Source: Saururus chinensis | Taxonomy: Eukaryota; Streptophyta; Magnoliopsida; Piperales; Saururaceae | NCBI GenBank assembly: GCA_035235625.1 | Contig: CP141142.1 | Span: forward strand, 40,031,644-40,095,643 | DNA length: 64,000 bases | Direction: 5' to 3' | Shown: positions 14,553 through 26,339 of the stretch, in pieces | How the letters are laid out: each line of letters starts with the position of its first letter | Numbering within the stretch: the first letter of the stretch is position 1 | Notes under the pieces: generated by a model | Told to the model about the DNA's origin: nothing | What the model saw: only the letters and a program-made list of their open reading frames with translations | Database searches by the model: none | Program-made: the position numbers and the translations under genes

Positions 14553-15150
14553 CGGACATACCATAATCATGCTCATATGCATACAAACATGTCAAACAAA
14601 CCATCGAATCAAACTTACACAAACACCCTTATTTAGGGTCGTACAAACTTACTCATACCACCGTACACTTACTCAAACAACTTACACATACCTGTACGAC
14701 CTTACTCGTACAATCAAATTTTTACTCATATAACTTACACATACTTGCACGACCTTACTCGTACAATCTTACTCGTATAGTCTTCCTCAAAATCATACAC
14801 TTACTGTCTTACTCAGAAACATACTCTTACAGTCATACTCATACTCATACTCTTATAGTCTTACTCATACTCATACTCTTATAGTCGTGCTCATACACGT
14901 ACTCTTACAGTCGTGCTCATACTCATAATCGTACACATACTATCGATCACTAAAATTTATTACAACTAATAAGCTTCAGCGTCAAAATGGAAAAGAATGT
15001 CACTTGGGCATTACCTTAACTTCTGGGGAGTGACTAGATGCCATGAACTTTTCCAAAGGTAAGGCACACCAATGCTCATGGAGCACAGGATCAAACAGGT
15101 AAGAGCAGGTCCATGATACTACTTACCTGAGCACGCAAATATAAACACCC

Positions 15151-15250
15151 ACCATAATGAGTCTTATAGTGCCATAGAATTGCCCACCATAATGGGTCTT
15201 ATAGTGTCATAGAATTGCCCACCATTAAGGGTCTTATAGTGCCAGTGCCA
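15151..15250. repeat. Tandem repeat, three units of 35 bp
   Basis: Units start at 15151, 15186 and 15221, each opening ACCATAATG(A/G)GTCTTATAG or a close variant. They lie inside the family-E LTR. Confidence 0.85.
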
Positions 15251-15347
15251 CTCTTGGGCAGAAAACATATAGTGCCACTTGGGCAGAAACAATAGTGTCA
15301 CTCTTGGGCGAAATCATATAATGCCACTCTTGGGCTAAAATCATACA

Positions 15348-15611
15348 ACGCTCTCAATAGAGCATCAAATATCTGGGCTTAATACAACACACAGACCAAA
15401 TTGAAAACATATGTCGCTCTCAATAGAGCATCAGATGTCTCAACTTCATTCAGCACATGGACTAAATTGGAAATATACATCGCTCTCAACAGAGCATCAA
15501 ACGTCTAGGCTTCAAATAGCACACAGACTAAATCGGAAATATACATCGCTCTCAACAGAGCATCAGACATCCAATGCTCTATACAACACACAAACAATAT
15601 CCCGCAAGATA
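15348..15611. repeat. Tandem repeat, four units of 66 bp
   Basis: The string CGCTCTCAA(T/C)AGAGCATCA recurs at a spacing of exactly 66 bp (about 15348, 15414, 15480, 15546). Because 66 is a multiple of three, the array stays open in one frame and gives a spurious repetitive peptide. It lies inside the family-E LTR. Confidence 0.85.
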
Positions 15612-16307
15612 AACACCATAACAAGACATGAGAAATGCTCAGCCAACTCATTATCAGCTAGCTCAAACACGGAACTTAATTTGTCAAACCCTCAAGTTTC
15701 AAACCCACAACGCTATCATTAGCTTTCTTATAATTCAAGTTTGAATTAAGTACATTATGCAGTATAATTATGCCAAACAAACTCACAATCCTCGACTGAT
15801 CAAACAGAAGCTGAGCCCAATAGAAACCCTAGTTTGTCAGGGCAGCAGACTTCACTTAACCAGTCCAAATCATGATCAACTCATCGTACATCAAATCCTT
15901 ACAGTCTTACATACTCTGTCATCCACCTTATGGCCAAAACATCTTACACAAATGTCATCAAACTAAGCTCTTCAGAGCCAAACCCAGTTATCACCCTCTT
16001 ACTTATACCTCACTTATTATGCTTACTTTTTACTTCATAATCTGTACGTTATGCTTATACAATTATATACACTCTTATTGTCTGACAATCCCCAAACATA
16101 CGCTCTGAGCCAAAACAATCCACTCCAATCCTCGATGTCATACACATATCCTCTGTCACTTCTTACCATCCATAGCCCATACCTCTGCCCACATGCACAT
16201 ACACATATCCATAGCATAGGCAAATAGCCATCATACATATGTATGTCCATCACACATACATATAACACACATACTTTCATACATACATAGCTTACCAACA
16301 AACTCAC

Positions 16308-16625
16308 TAGCCATCACTGGCGCATACATACACATTTATACATACTTCAAACATACACACTAGCCATCACTAGCACATGCATATGCATCCATACATACTT
16401 CAAACATGCACGCTAGCCATCACTAGCACATGCATAATCCATACATACTTCAAACATGCACGTTAGCCATCACTAGTACATGCATAATCCATATTTGTAG
16501 AAACATCCTCGCCAGCCATCACTAGCGCATATGTAATCCACATATGTAGAAACATACTTGCTAGCCATCACTAGCACATACATACACATACGAAGCTTAC
16601 CAACAAACACACTAGCCATCATGAT
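16308..16625. repeat. Tandem repeat, seven units of 49-53 bp
   Basis: TAGCCATCACTAGCACATGC or a variant recurs at about 16308, 16361, 16414, 16464, 16513, 16562 and 16613, with 'catacttcaaacat' between several of them. It lies inside the family-E LTR. Confidence 0.85.
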
Positions 16626-18723
16626 CATACATGTCATATGCATTTCAACATGACATAATTCATCCTCTTACATCATGCAAACGGATCATAATCTAACATC
16701 CATAGCATTCAATTATATAGTCCTAACAAGATGCTACTCATTCAAAGCATGCTATTATGAAATTACGAGTTCAAAGTTCCCCTACCTTGTAATCATGACG
16801 TTTGATGGCAAGCACACGATGGTGGAGGCGTCGGCGGCGGAGTTGGCGGCCAAAAGCTTTGCCAAGTTGAGAGAGTTGATGTCCTGAATATTTTAGGAAG
16901 TGCCGAAAACAATCACAACCAAACGTGGTGTCAGAAGTCAATGCGAAAAAATGCACGACCAACGGCGGCACACTAGGGCGGCCGGGAGAAAGGTCAAGCT
17001 AACATAAGTGGCGGTGTGACCGGATGTCGAGGGTGTTACTCATTGAAGGTTGGTCGGCAGCTGAGAAGTACTCGGTTGACCACAAGACGTCAAAATCGAT
17101 CGTGGATAGCACCCAACGGCGTCGATTTCGCATCAACAAGGGCCCACATAAGTGCAAAGAGTGTGGGGCAATGCTCGAGGACAAAGGAGAGGTGGTGGAG
17201 GACTCCGATGTCAACTCCATTCGGTGGTAGAGCCAACCGATGGTCAGGCGGCACAAATACAGTGCCTAAACCCAAAAGTACACTCGTGGCCACATACACA
17301 TGCGGCCAAAAAGTGTCAATCTAAGGGGAGATGGGTCGGATGGTAGTGGCCCAAGGCCCACAAAGGGGCAACTGAGCTATGACTAGGATGTGGTGGCCGA
17401 TCGAAGCGGCGACAATGCCAATCGCCACCCACAACTAACACATTTGGTGTGGGCAGCTGTGCATCTCGCAGGTATAGGGCAAAGGCAAGCGGCCCATTCC
17501 AAGCAGAGGTATAATCAGGCTAAATGGGGCTGACCCTCATTGTCGTTGAGCCGGGGCAGAGCCCACGATGGCCAAATGGCCCACAACTCGCCGATGACAA
17601 TGACCCGATATGCACCCAAAGCGTCTAATAGGGTGTAGCAAGATAATAGGGGCGAAGCGGGGTCAAAAACGGTAACCCCCTACCTACACTAGGTCAATGT
17701 AGGCTAGACAGAGTCCATCCGGTGGCCGGACGACCACTGGAAACACCGGCATCTCAAAAATATACTCTGGACAGTGAGATGCAAATGTAACCAAAACCCG
17801 ACCAAAGTATTGGTAGCTCATAGCGGAGCGAAGAAAGCATGGCAGCAGCTCTAGATAGTGCCTATGGGTTCCTAGCAGCCAATCAAACATAAGTCTAGTT
17901 GAGGGCGGCCGCAAACGACATCAAAATCGCACCCCCACGGCTCAAAAACGAGATTTGAAGGAGGGAAAAACCGAAAAAAAGTTTGGTACCTCGTGGAGGA
18001 GCGAATAGGCCATGGCAGTGATCATAGTCGGTACCTACGGACTCGTGGCAGTGAAGCAACCGGAATCCAATGACGGAGGAGGGAGAATGGAACAACCGGA
18101 ATATCACTCGGGTTTCTCTCCCAACTCACTAGAGATGAAAAACTTACTGGATGTAAGTTTTCTGGAATCTAATCTTTGGATTCCTGATTTATATACTCTT
18201 TTTATTTTTACATTTATATCCCCAATATGCGTTCACCTCCCGATTATGCGTTGTAGCTCCAAAATTTGCACTGTAAGTGCGCAGTGAATCCTACGGCCCA
18301 CGACTAAGCCCCACACCTGACTCTACAGGTATAAATATTGGAAAAAATATACAAATACGAATACTCCGAAACATCACATTTTTCCGCCGAAAATGACAAG
18401 AATAATAGCAGGAAAATTATAGAAAAATTAGGGACCTTACAATCATGAAAAAAAATTTATATAAGTTTAGGCTTACGTATGTCAGCGTGAGCCAAGGCAT
18501 CATGGGCCATCATATCAAGATCCAAGGGTGTAAGAAGACATAAACTAATCTGCCTCTTGAGTTATGTGTGTTGTTGGATCATAATATGAGGATGCATGAC
18601 ATCGATGCTCACGCAGTCGTGAGTGAGCCTTGGCTCATATAAAAGAGTCTCATATATCATATATGATACATAGTATATGTATATGTGTATGTGTGTGTGT
18701 GTGATTATATATCGCTTTATATA

Positions 18724-18806
18724 TTCCATTCGTCCTAGATTAATAGCTCCATTAGATTTTTCAAAATGAACTAATCAAATAGAGCTATTAATCTAGAATG
18801 AAGGGA
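18724..18806. mobile_element. Small Stowaway-like MITE
   Basis: An 83-bp inverted repeat: left arm TTCCATTCGTCCTAGATTAA, right arm its near-perfect complement ending GAATGAAGGGA, bounded by TA on both sides. It sits in the right part of the hAT element. Confidence 0.72.
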
Positions 18807-20005
18807 TATATATTTAAATTAATAATTATATTTATATAAAATATGTATATATATGTATTATTTATTTTATATATATATTATTTATATATAATTTTAAAAT
18901 TATATTCAAGTTCGAGCCGAGTAGCATCGAGTTCGAGTTTATTAAAGCCGAGTCAAGGAGGAATCTGCTCGAACTTGGCTTGAACTTATTCTAGCTTGAA
19001 TTGAGTTTGAGTAAAGCCTGATTAGAGTCAAGCTTAATTCGAGCCAAGCTGTGCCTGCTCAACAAGGCTGCTTGGATCGTTAACAACCCTACTCTTAACC
19101 CCAAAATCAAGTGAAACTGGCAACTAAGTAATCACATAATTAAATAGAATGAAACTGGGTTAAAGTTAGAAATCTTACAATAGTGGATTCAAGTGTTGCA
19201 CTATGGATGGTCCCTTTTTAAGGATGGTCCATAGTGGTTGTATCATTTGTCACTTAGGTTGACATTTAATGAGTTTGCCTATCTTTTTTATTAGATGGAT
19301 ATATTAATTATCGAACAATGGTTCGAGAGATAATTAATAATATTGTTTGATATTGTTTGTTTAAATAGAACAAGTGGAACGATTAAAGAACTTGCATAAA
19401 ATATAAGTTGGTTGAAAATACTTACGTATTGCATGTGTGATGATACGCTTCGTGAGGTGATGTAGTTTCTAGGCAAAACCACATCTAAATCCGATCTTGT
19501 TAAAAATATTGGAGATGTTGTTTGATGAGTACGTAGGCAACTAATATTGGGTAGTTTTGGCATAATATGAAAAACATTAGTTAATACTTTTATTCTTTTG
19601 AAAACACTCCTCCAAGGGGAGGACATGTTTCGTTGCAGGTTCTTCATGTGAGGATTTGCGAGATCAAGATATGGATAGAAGATTGATGATGACATTGCAC
19701 TAGTGAGATATAGTTTCTTACTTCTAAAATTTTATAAATAATTATAATTACTGGTGTGAGAGCTAACTTTACTTGGTTATTTATTTTTAGACGGATGATA
19801 GACTTGTACTTAGAAGGTTTGCTTGCTATTTATCAAATTTTGATACATGTAATAATATCATGACTTAGATATTTAATCGGATAATTTATTTTGCATTTAA
19901 GAAAAAAATTTGTTATAATTCATCACATGTCTTTTATTTAAAAAAAGGTTAATGAAAATCCGGGTTGTGACACTCGGGCTCCGGTTCATCTTCTCTAGCT
20001 CCCTA

Positions 20006-23000
20006 TGTCACGACCCGGATTTTTAAAAGCATTTTTAAATAGCTTGTATGGTAAGTAAATTTTTTTTTTCTTTAAATACAAAACAAACCATTCGATTAAA
20101 TATCCAGGTCATGATAACTGGGGTTCACAAATACGAATATCAAATCATATGATATTATTTAACATCTGAAAATTCATAAAGCCCAGCTCATCCATCTAAG
20201 TACAAGTCTGTCACCCGTCTGAAAATAAATAACAAGTTGACTCTCACGTTTAAGGTACACTTACGTATCGGAGTTTCAAAAATGCGGAAACCTCTTGAGA
20301 TCGCCTGTCTTGGTCTCACTTGTCGTCGCTTGGAGAATCTGCAACATAGCAAACAAAACAACCACAACCACAATGGAGCATCTCCGCCTTTAGGAGAAGA
20401 GCTTCCAATGGACAAAAGGTTTTATTAGTATTTTTCGGATCGGGCCAACATCACCCGATGTTAGTTGCCTACGTACTCATCAGACAACATCTCCAATGTT
20501 TCCAACAAGATCGGATCCAGACGTAGTTCTGCCTAGAAACTACACTATACTAAGAAGCATAGCATCACCCATGCAATGCTTAAGTATTTTCAAGCAACCT
20601 ACATTTTATGCAAGTCCTTTAATCGTTCCACTTGTTCTAATTAAACAAGCAATATCAATCAATGTTATTAATTATTTCTCGAACCATTGTTCGATAACTA
20701 ATATTCTCGTCTAATCCCAAAGACAGACGGACACATCGAGATGTCAACCTAAGTGACAAATGATAAGAAACACCACAGAATCCACCAGGCCCACGGAATC
20801 CACCAGAATTGCCATCTCCCAACCTAGCCCATAAGGACCTGACCGGAGTGGAAGGGCATGGCCCACAACCGCACACGAGGAAGTGGTCGAGACGCCAACC
20901 AAGCGGGATGTCAGCGACCCTAATTGCGTGTACACTAAAAGATCCTCAATAGATCTGCGGTGAGCCCGGCTCACAGAGAACTCCCTCCAATGGGGAGGTG
21001 CAACTACACGGTCAAATCAGCAGCTCCTCAATAGAGCTAAAACTTAGGAAACCATTCTGAACCCTATCTTGCTCATCTATAAGCCAGGATTCCGAATGAC
21101 TATCCCAAACCCTATTAGTCCCTTCTAGACTAAGGTTTACAACTCGAGACATGCCATCAGTTCATCAACCAAGGCAAATCGTCAGGTCAAAGGCTTTGTT
21201 CACTGTATGAACTAGTCCCAGACCCCTCTGAGGTATTTTAGTCTTTATCTTGATTAGGTGTTCTTGCCCAATCCAAAGCTATCAAACCTCAAACAATTAT
21301 TCTTTCAATAATTGAAAGATAGTGATAAACTACTATCACAACATCAATATCAAAAATTGAAATAAAGAACAATATAAACCACAAGAACTACACAGGTCTA
21401 AGCCTATCATAATATCAATAATAAAATTCATTAATGATATAAGAATTATTCGAGCACTCATGCCCTAACCCTCCTTGAGTTATCTTAATAAATCTTTATT
21501 AAACTGGTAGAAATGCACCTAAGGGCATTAGAGTAATTATCCAACATTGGATACAATCCTCTCCGCGCTCGGGTAAGTCTTTAACCTCTAAAAAGGTTTC
21601 AGTATCACATTGGCCCATTAATAACATTCACGCGAATGCGGGCCAGTTCTCATAGGGGTATTTCTGTCATTTGGTTTAAAGACTTAATGACATCTAATGG
21701 GTCTAAGATTGAACTCAAGCATACTACTTAACTTCATGGACTCTGTGTAATTTTCCTAGCATGTGACGGGGTTGTGAACCCCTTGATCCGACCCAGGTTG
21801 ACTTAACAGATTACGATTAACCCTAGGGCCAAAACAGTCAATTACCCACTCATTGGGATTTTTCCTCACTAAGTGGTTTGGCCTATAATTAATTTACACA
21901 TTAAACTCTCACTGAGAATTTTTCCAAGTTTTACACCAATTCATAGGCCCCTGAACCGGAGCCCCGAAGTCGGGTAAATGATTTTCACGCGATGATTTAA
22001 CTACTAGGGGTAAAAAGGTCATTTTAGAGACTCTGGGATTTTTACCGGTCCTGAAACTTGGTCAGGACACTCGCAACCCTCTCAAAGTCTATGGGTAATA
22101 TTTTCTAAATTTTTAGAGCAAGTAAAGACCCTTGAACCGGACCCGGTTCGATCCCCCTTTTCTCTTTTTTTTTTTTTTTTAGACCGTGGGCCCTAAAACC
22201 CGGTCCACTGGCCCGGTTTCGGTCCGGGTCGCTATCTGAAAATACAAACCGGCAAACCGGCTTTCTGCTTCATCTTCAACCTCTCGACCCTTTCTTTTTA
22301 TTTAATTTTTTTCCGACGGGAAGTTTTTTACAGGGCACGCCGGCGAGGCTCCGGCCGGAACACGCCGGCCTGCTCTAGATCCACCTGAAACAAAGGAGGC
22401 AGAAGATTGGAGTGGCCGGTTGCCGTCAGTCGGCAACCGCCGCCGCTCCCTTCTCAATCTCTCTTCAACGAAAATAACAGCTGCGGCCGGGAGTAACTAC
22501 GGTCGACCAGGATTACGCACAACAAGGCTCCAGTCCGACGGCGGCGAGATCTGCCGGAGTGGGACGAGAGCAGATGGCAGAAGGCGCATAGCATCGTCCC
22601 GCCCGTCCATCCTGCAGCCGCTTCACTGTAACCCACAGTAAAAAACTAAATTGGGGAGCGATTCTCCGCCGGAAACCACATGGTCAAAGCGGCCGGCGGA
22701 AATCTTCGTCTCACGCATGTAAAGCCAGCAACTTGGCTTCTAATATCAGTGAGAAGATTTCAATCCGGCCAAAAACTCATTGCCGGAGAAAAACAGATCT
22801 GGCCGGAAAAGCTTCGCGTTCATCTCTCTCATTTTTGCTGTTTTTCCCCCGGCGATTGGACACACCGGTCGGTCCTTCCGTCGGCCGGGTTTTTTTTTTT
22901 TTGGCCGGAAGAGATCAGTGGACCATCCGGTAAAAGGACTGGACGGCCGACCGGCGGCAGTCAAGAAAAGCTGCAGATTCACTGTTCTATGTAATTACGA

Positions 23001-23643
23001 AAACAGTGACTCTGCAGAGATTACTGTTCATACTAAATACCTAAACAATTCGTATTAATCACACAATAATAAATTACATAGATCTCTAATCATATAATTT
23101 ATATTATTATTTACTCAATAAAATATTCGAGAACAATCCTACCTTAATCGCCGGTTTGTTGTCGATTCACTGTCACCAAAGCTTCGCCGGAAAAATCTAA
23201 TGCCGCTCGTTCTCCTTCGCTCTAAAAATCCCCATCCTCTGATTAGGCAAAAAGCCCCCCAAAAACTCCAATTAATCCTATTTATAGGCATGGGATTAGG
23301 AGCCCTAATCCCAAGAGAAATTGAGTCCCAAAAACCTAATTTCGGAATGCTAAATAATTGGGCCCTCAAACGACTTAAACGGCCCAATTGCACGTTTAAT
23401 TCGGGTAAACGGGCCCTGCACGATATGTTCAACTTCAGACGGTCGTTTCTCCCTCATCCGGACTCCGATTCGCGCATTCTTGGTGGCGTTTCGAAGCTCT
23501 TTCCATGTACTTTCCAATAGAATTAGTTTCAGCCCTAAATTCTATCTAGGGAGAAAGTTATTCTAATAAAAATATCAATATGTCAAACACCATAATTTCC
23601 ACGTATTTAAATTTCGAAACCCGGGAAAATTAGGGATATTACA
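20006..23643 (+). mobile_element. Solo LTR, family A, plus strand, uninterrupted
   Basis: It begins TGTCACGACCCGGATTTTTA at 20006 and ends ...TTAGGGATATTACA at 23643, with perfect 5-bp flanks CCCTA (20001-20005 and 23644-23648). At 3638 bp it is the reference copy for family A. It carries ttgcctacgtactcatc near 20465, a GC-rich stretch at about 22140-22960, and an end region (23390-23520) resembling the family-A fragment at 36060-38180. The overlapping frames at 22420-23058 show no domain. No second LTR, primer-binding site or pol is present. Confidence 0.9.
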
Positions 23644-23648
23644 CCCTA

Positions 23649-26330
23649 TCTAGGCAAAGCCTTGCCTAACATGACATTAATACTCATTATATATTAAGAG
23701 AGTAAATATTAATTATATTTTTTATTCAATATTAATTATCTCTGGATATAATAAAAATAGTAGATACATGTTATATTGTTCACAATGAAAATAATAAATA
23801 TATAATGTCAATATTTATCGGGTAGTAAATATTTGTTTAAGTGATTCAACGGCCCTGAGGACTATAGTGGCTCGGAGAAAGAGTGGGTTGAAGGATGGAG
23901 ATAAGGCCATTTTCATCATTTAAAAATATTTATGCTTATAGCATATGAAATATGGATTTCATCTATCCCTCATTAAGCAATGTTTAATGTCCTTATCCCT
24001 CAATCCCCTTAATAATAATAATATTAATGAAATTAATATATACATAAGCATATACTTGCATGTGAGTCAAGGACTTTTCGCCTAATTCCCTTTTCATCAT
24101 TTTTTTGGGTTCTCTTTTTTAGTCAGTAAAATTAAGTAAGTCTCTTTGAGATACTTCTCCAACCCTGATCCTTACTGTCAATATTTTATCATCTAAATGT
24201 GGACAAGTTGTATCAATCATTGCATTTTATTGAACAAAATCAAATGAACAGGGAAAAGAAATAATATAAAATTTTAGAATAAAGTTAAATAGATTGTAAT
24301 ATTGGAATTGACTATAGAAAGTAATTAAGGTTGATGAAGCTAAGGTTTCTCTTAGAAATTGAATTAGAATAGGAAAAAGTTTGTATGAGCCAAGGCTCAC
24401 GCCCATTGGATAAAAATTTGATGATGCAACTCTGAGTTATGTGCAACGACAAATCAAAATCAGATAGCACACAATGCCCGAACTTATAAAAATACGCATT
24501 ATGCCAGGATCATATAAATCGGTCCTATAAAATATGATGATTAGGACAATTTATGCTGGAATTTGAATCATCACATTGGCACCTAATGATGCCAACTATG
24601 GCAGTGCCTGGTGTATGAATTTTATTTTCTCTCACACGCGCTTGGAATTTCCTTTATAATCTCACGGCCCAAAGTAGGTTGCAAATACATCCTTCAAAGT
24701 TTGGATGATTTCCATTAAAATTGGATGAATCTATTTTGAAATTGTGGCTAGCGGTATGTTAGTACAATTAGTATGTAGTTAACTATAACATAGTAAATAC
24801 ATAATTTTTTAATGAACTAGTAGAATCAATTGCTAAGTTGTGTGCTTTATAAAGTCTATTTTGTCCATTTAATACATCATCCAACCAACTTAACTATCAG
24901 TCTTTAGGTGATTTTGAATTTGATGTTCTTTTGGTTTGTAATTTCACTGCCCATGTAACAAATATTACTTTTCTTTCTTTAGAGTTCGAATAATCTTAAC
25001 CTAAAAAATGAATAATTTTTTTCTAAAACTGCAGGTACTTCTTTGTTAATGTAGATAATATTTGGTATTTGGTAGTATGCTTATTTTGCTTTTTTTCCAT
25101 ATGTTTTACTCAGATGGTTTAAAAAAATTGCAGTTTTTTTGTTATTCTCCGAGAAAAGTTACAATTGACAATGAAATCCTTACATTTGATCCTTATATCT
25201 GGTTAGTTTATAGTTATTTATGGTAATGAGAAATGAGTTTATTAGTTCACATATTTATTTTCTTAACAATTTGACTTCCTCATTTCACTTGCTCCCCTCT
25301 TCCTTGTATGCCATGCTCCCCTCCATCTGCCTTCTTCCTACCTACTATCAACGAACAAGTTATTGCCCACACAAAGTTTTAAACTTTGCATAGAACTGAA
25401 AATAGACTTACACTTCCGAAATTTCAATATTTTAATCTCATTCATTTCTACCCTAATTCAAGCATCCCAGAAGGAAAATAACTACCAGCACCAAATAGAA
25501 AAAAATGATAAATTTATATAGCATTTTCCTTAAAAAATAAGAAAATATGGGATAATCATGTCTGTAAAACCATAAAGTGGATTAAGTAAAATTACTAAGA
25601 CAAACATCAATCATAATAAGGGATGAGGCTCTAATGACAAAAAAGACATGCATTTGAGGCACTTAATTGCACATTAAAGGATATTTTAGATTCATCTAAA
25701 TTATTTGGTGGAAAGTGCATCAACTACAAAATTTATCAAGGTAAAAACACACAAAAACCAATCAATTATTCTTTTTTGCTACTTTTTTTTATATTTTTTA
25801 TTTTATTTATATAAATGTAAAAAACACGGGAGAAGTAGTTACCAATGACAAACAAACTCTTTGAGAGCTTCAAGTTTACAGTAGTATTTATTTAATTTAT
25901 TATTAATAAAGAACTATAGGATCAAGGTCTTGATTAATAAGAAAACACTAAGTTTTGTTACTTATTTAAATTATTAATAATATATATATATATATATATA
26001 TGTGTTTATTTGCATGACATGATTTTATTCATTAAGACTTAAATATATTTGTACTACAATTTTTAATTTTTAACACATGTTATCCAACATAAAAATTTAG
26101 AATACGTAGTAAAAAAATATCTCTGTTACACGTGCGAAACGTAGTAGCATTGAAGCAATAATCTTGGGGGTGGATAGCCTTGACTACCAAGAAAACTCAA
26201 GCCGCCATTTGGTGAATTTAAGAGCCGCCGAATTGGCCATTTCTGAAGAGGGAGGGTATTCTTGTATATATTTGCAAATACAGGGGCATTTATTTTTACT
26301 ATGACCACCTAACTGCAGCCTGTTTTAAAT
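23649..26330. other. AT-rich intergenic DNA upstream of the PAH1-like gene
   Basis: No gene is seen. There is a palindromic ATGAGCCAAGGCTCACG near 24387, related to strings at 18490 and 18635, and an AT dinucleotide run at 25979-26001. The 200-300 bases before 26330 may hold the core promoter of the next gene, but no element could be fixed. Confidence 0.5.
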
Positions 26331-26339
26331 CTCCCCCGG

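Larger units (their letters stand above)
12297..18441 (+). mobile_element. Solo LTR, family E, nested in the hAT element
   Basis: It begins TGTAATGCCCGTGATTTTTC at 12297 and ends ...TTAGGGACCTTACA at 18441. Perfect 5-bp flanks ATCAT occur at 12292-12296 and 18442-18446. It is interrupted by a family-D LTR (12927-14552), leaving about 4.5 kb. The interior carries at least three tandem-repeat arrays (15151-15611 and 16308-16625) and a GC-richer stretch (16800-18100) whose short frames show no conserved domain. Orientation is inferred from order similarity with family B. Confidence 0.8.
11359..19091. mobile_element. Non-autonomous hAT-type DNA transposon, interrupted by an LTR
   Basis: Terminal inverted repeats are TAGAGGCGTTAACGAGC at the left end and, at the right, the complement of TAGGGTTGTTAACGATC. 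The flanking 8-bp duplications are perfect: CTCTTAAC at 11351-11358 and 19092-19099. Subterminal DNA is rich in GCTCGAGCTCG-like strings on both sides, as in plant hAT non-autonomous families. After removing the LTR at 12297-18441 the element is about 1.58 kb and has no transposase reading frame. It also carries small Stowaway-like elements at 12099-12198 and 18724-18806. Confidence 0.85.
3037..19179 (+). mobile_element. Solo LTR, family B, plus strand, nested in family A and itself split three times
   Basis: It starts TGTCATGCCCAGCACACGCC at 3037 and ends ...AAATCTTACA at 19179. The flanks CTAGT (3032-3036) and ATAGT (19180-19184) are a TSD with one mismatch. It is interrupted by LTR C (5155-6561), a second family-B LTR (6891-10354) and a hAT element (11359-19091). 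Subtracting these leaves about 3.52 kb, matching the 3.46-kb family-B copy at 6891-10354. It has no protein-coding internal region. The pieces at 3037-5154, 6562-6890, 10355-11358 and 19092-19179 should be read as one sequence. Confidence 0.82.
362..19972 (-). mobile_element. Solo LTR, family A, minus strand, split by nested insertions
   Basis: Read on the minus strand this LTR begins at 19972 with TGTCACAACCCGGATTTTC and ends at 362 with ...GATATTACA. It is flanked by perfect 5-bp duplications CTCGG (357-361 and 19973-19977). Only 362-3036 and about 19185-19972 belong to it; the rest is a younger LTR (3037-19179) with its own insertions. The two parts total about 3.46 kb, close to the uninterrupted family-A copy at 20006-23643 (3.64 kb). 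Both share the stretch about not-quite-identical 'ggtccttatgg...taggttggg' and 'gtcacttaggttgacat', which lie on either side of the younger insertion. There is no primer-binding site, polypurine tract, gag or pol, so it is a solo LTR. LTR length suggests Ty3/Gypsy, which is inference. Confidence 0.88.

Noticed and set aside
15411-15722. 103-aa frame with repeated peptide
   Set aside because: It follows from a 66-bp tandem array inside an LTR, whose period is a multiple of three.
22420-23058. Overlapping GC-rich frames
   Set aside because: They are inside the family-A solo LTR, are mutually overlapping in several frames, and resemble no known protein.
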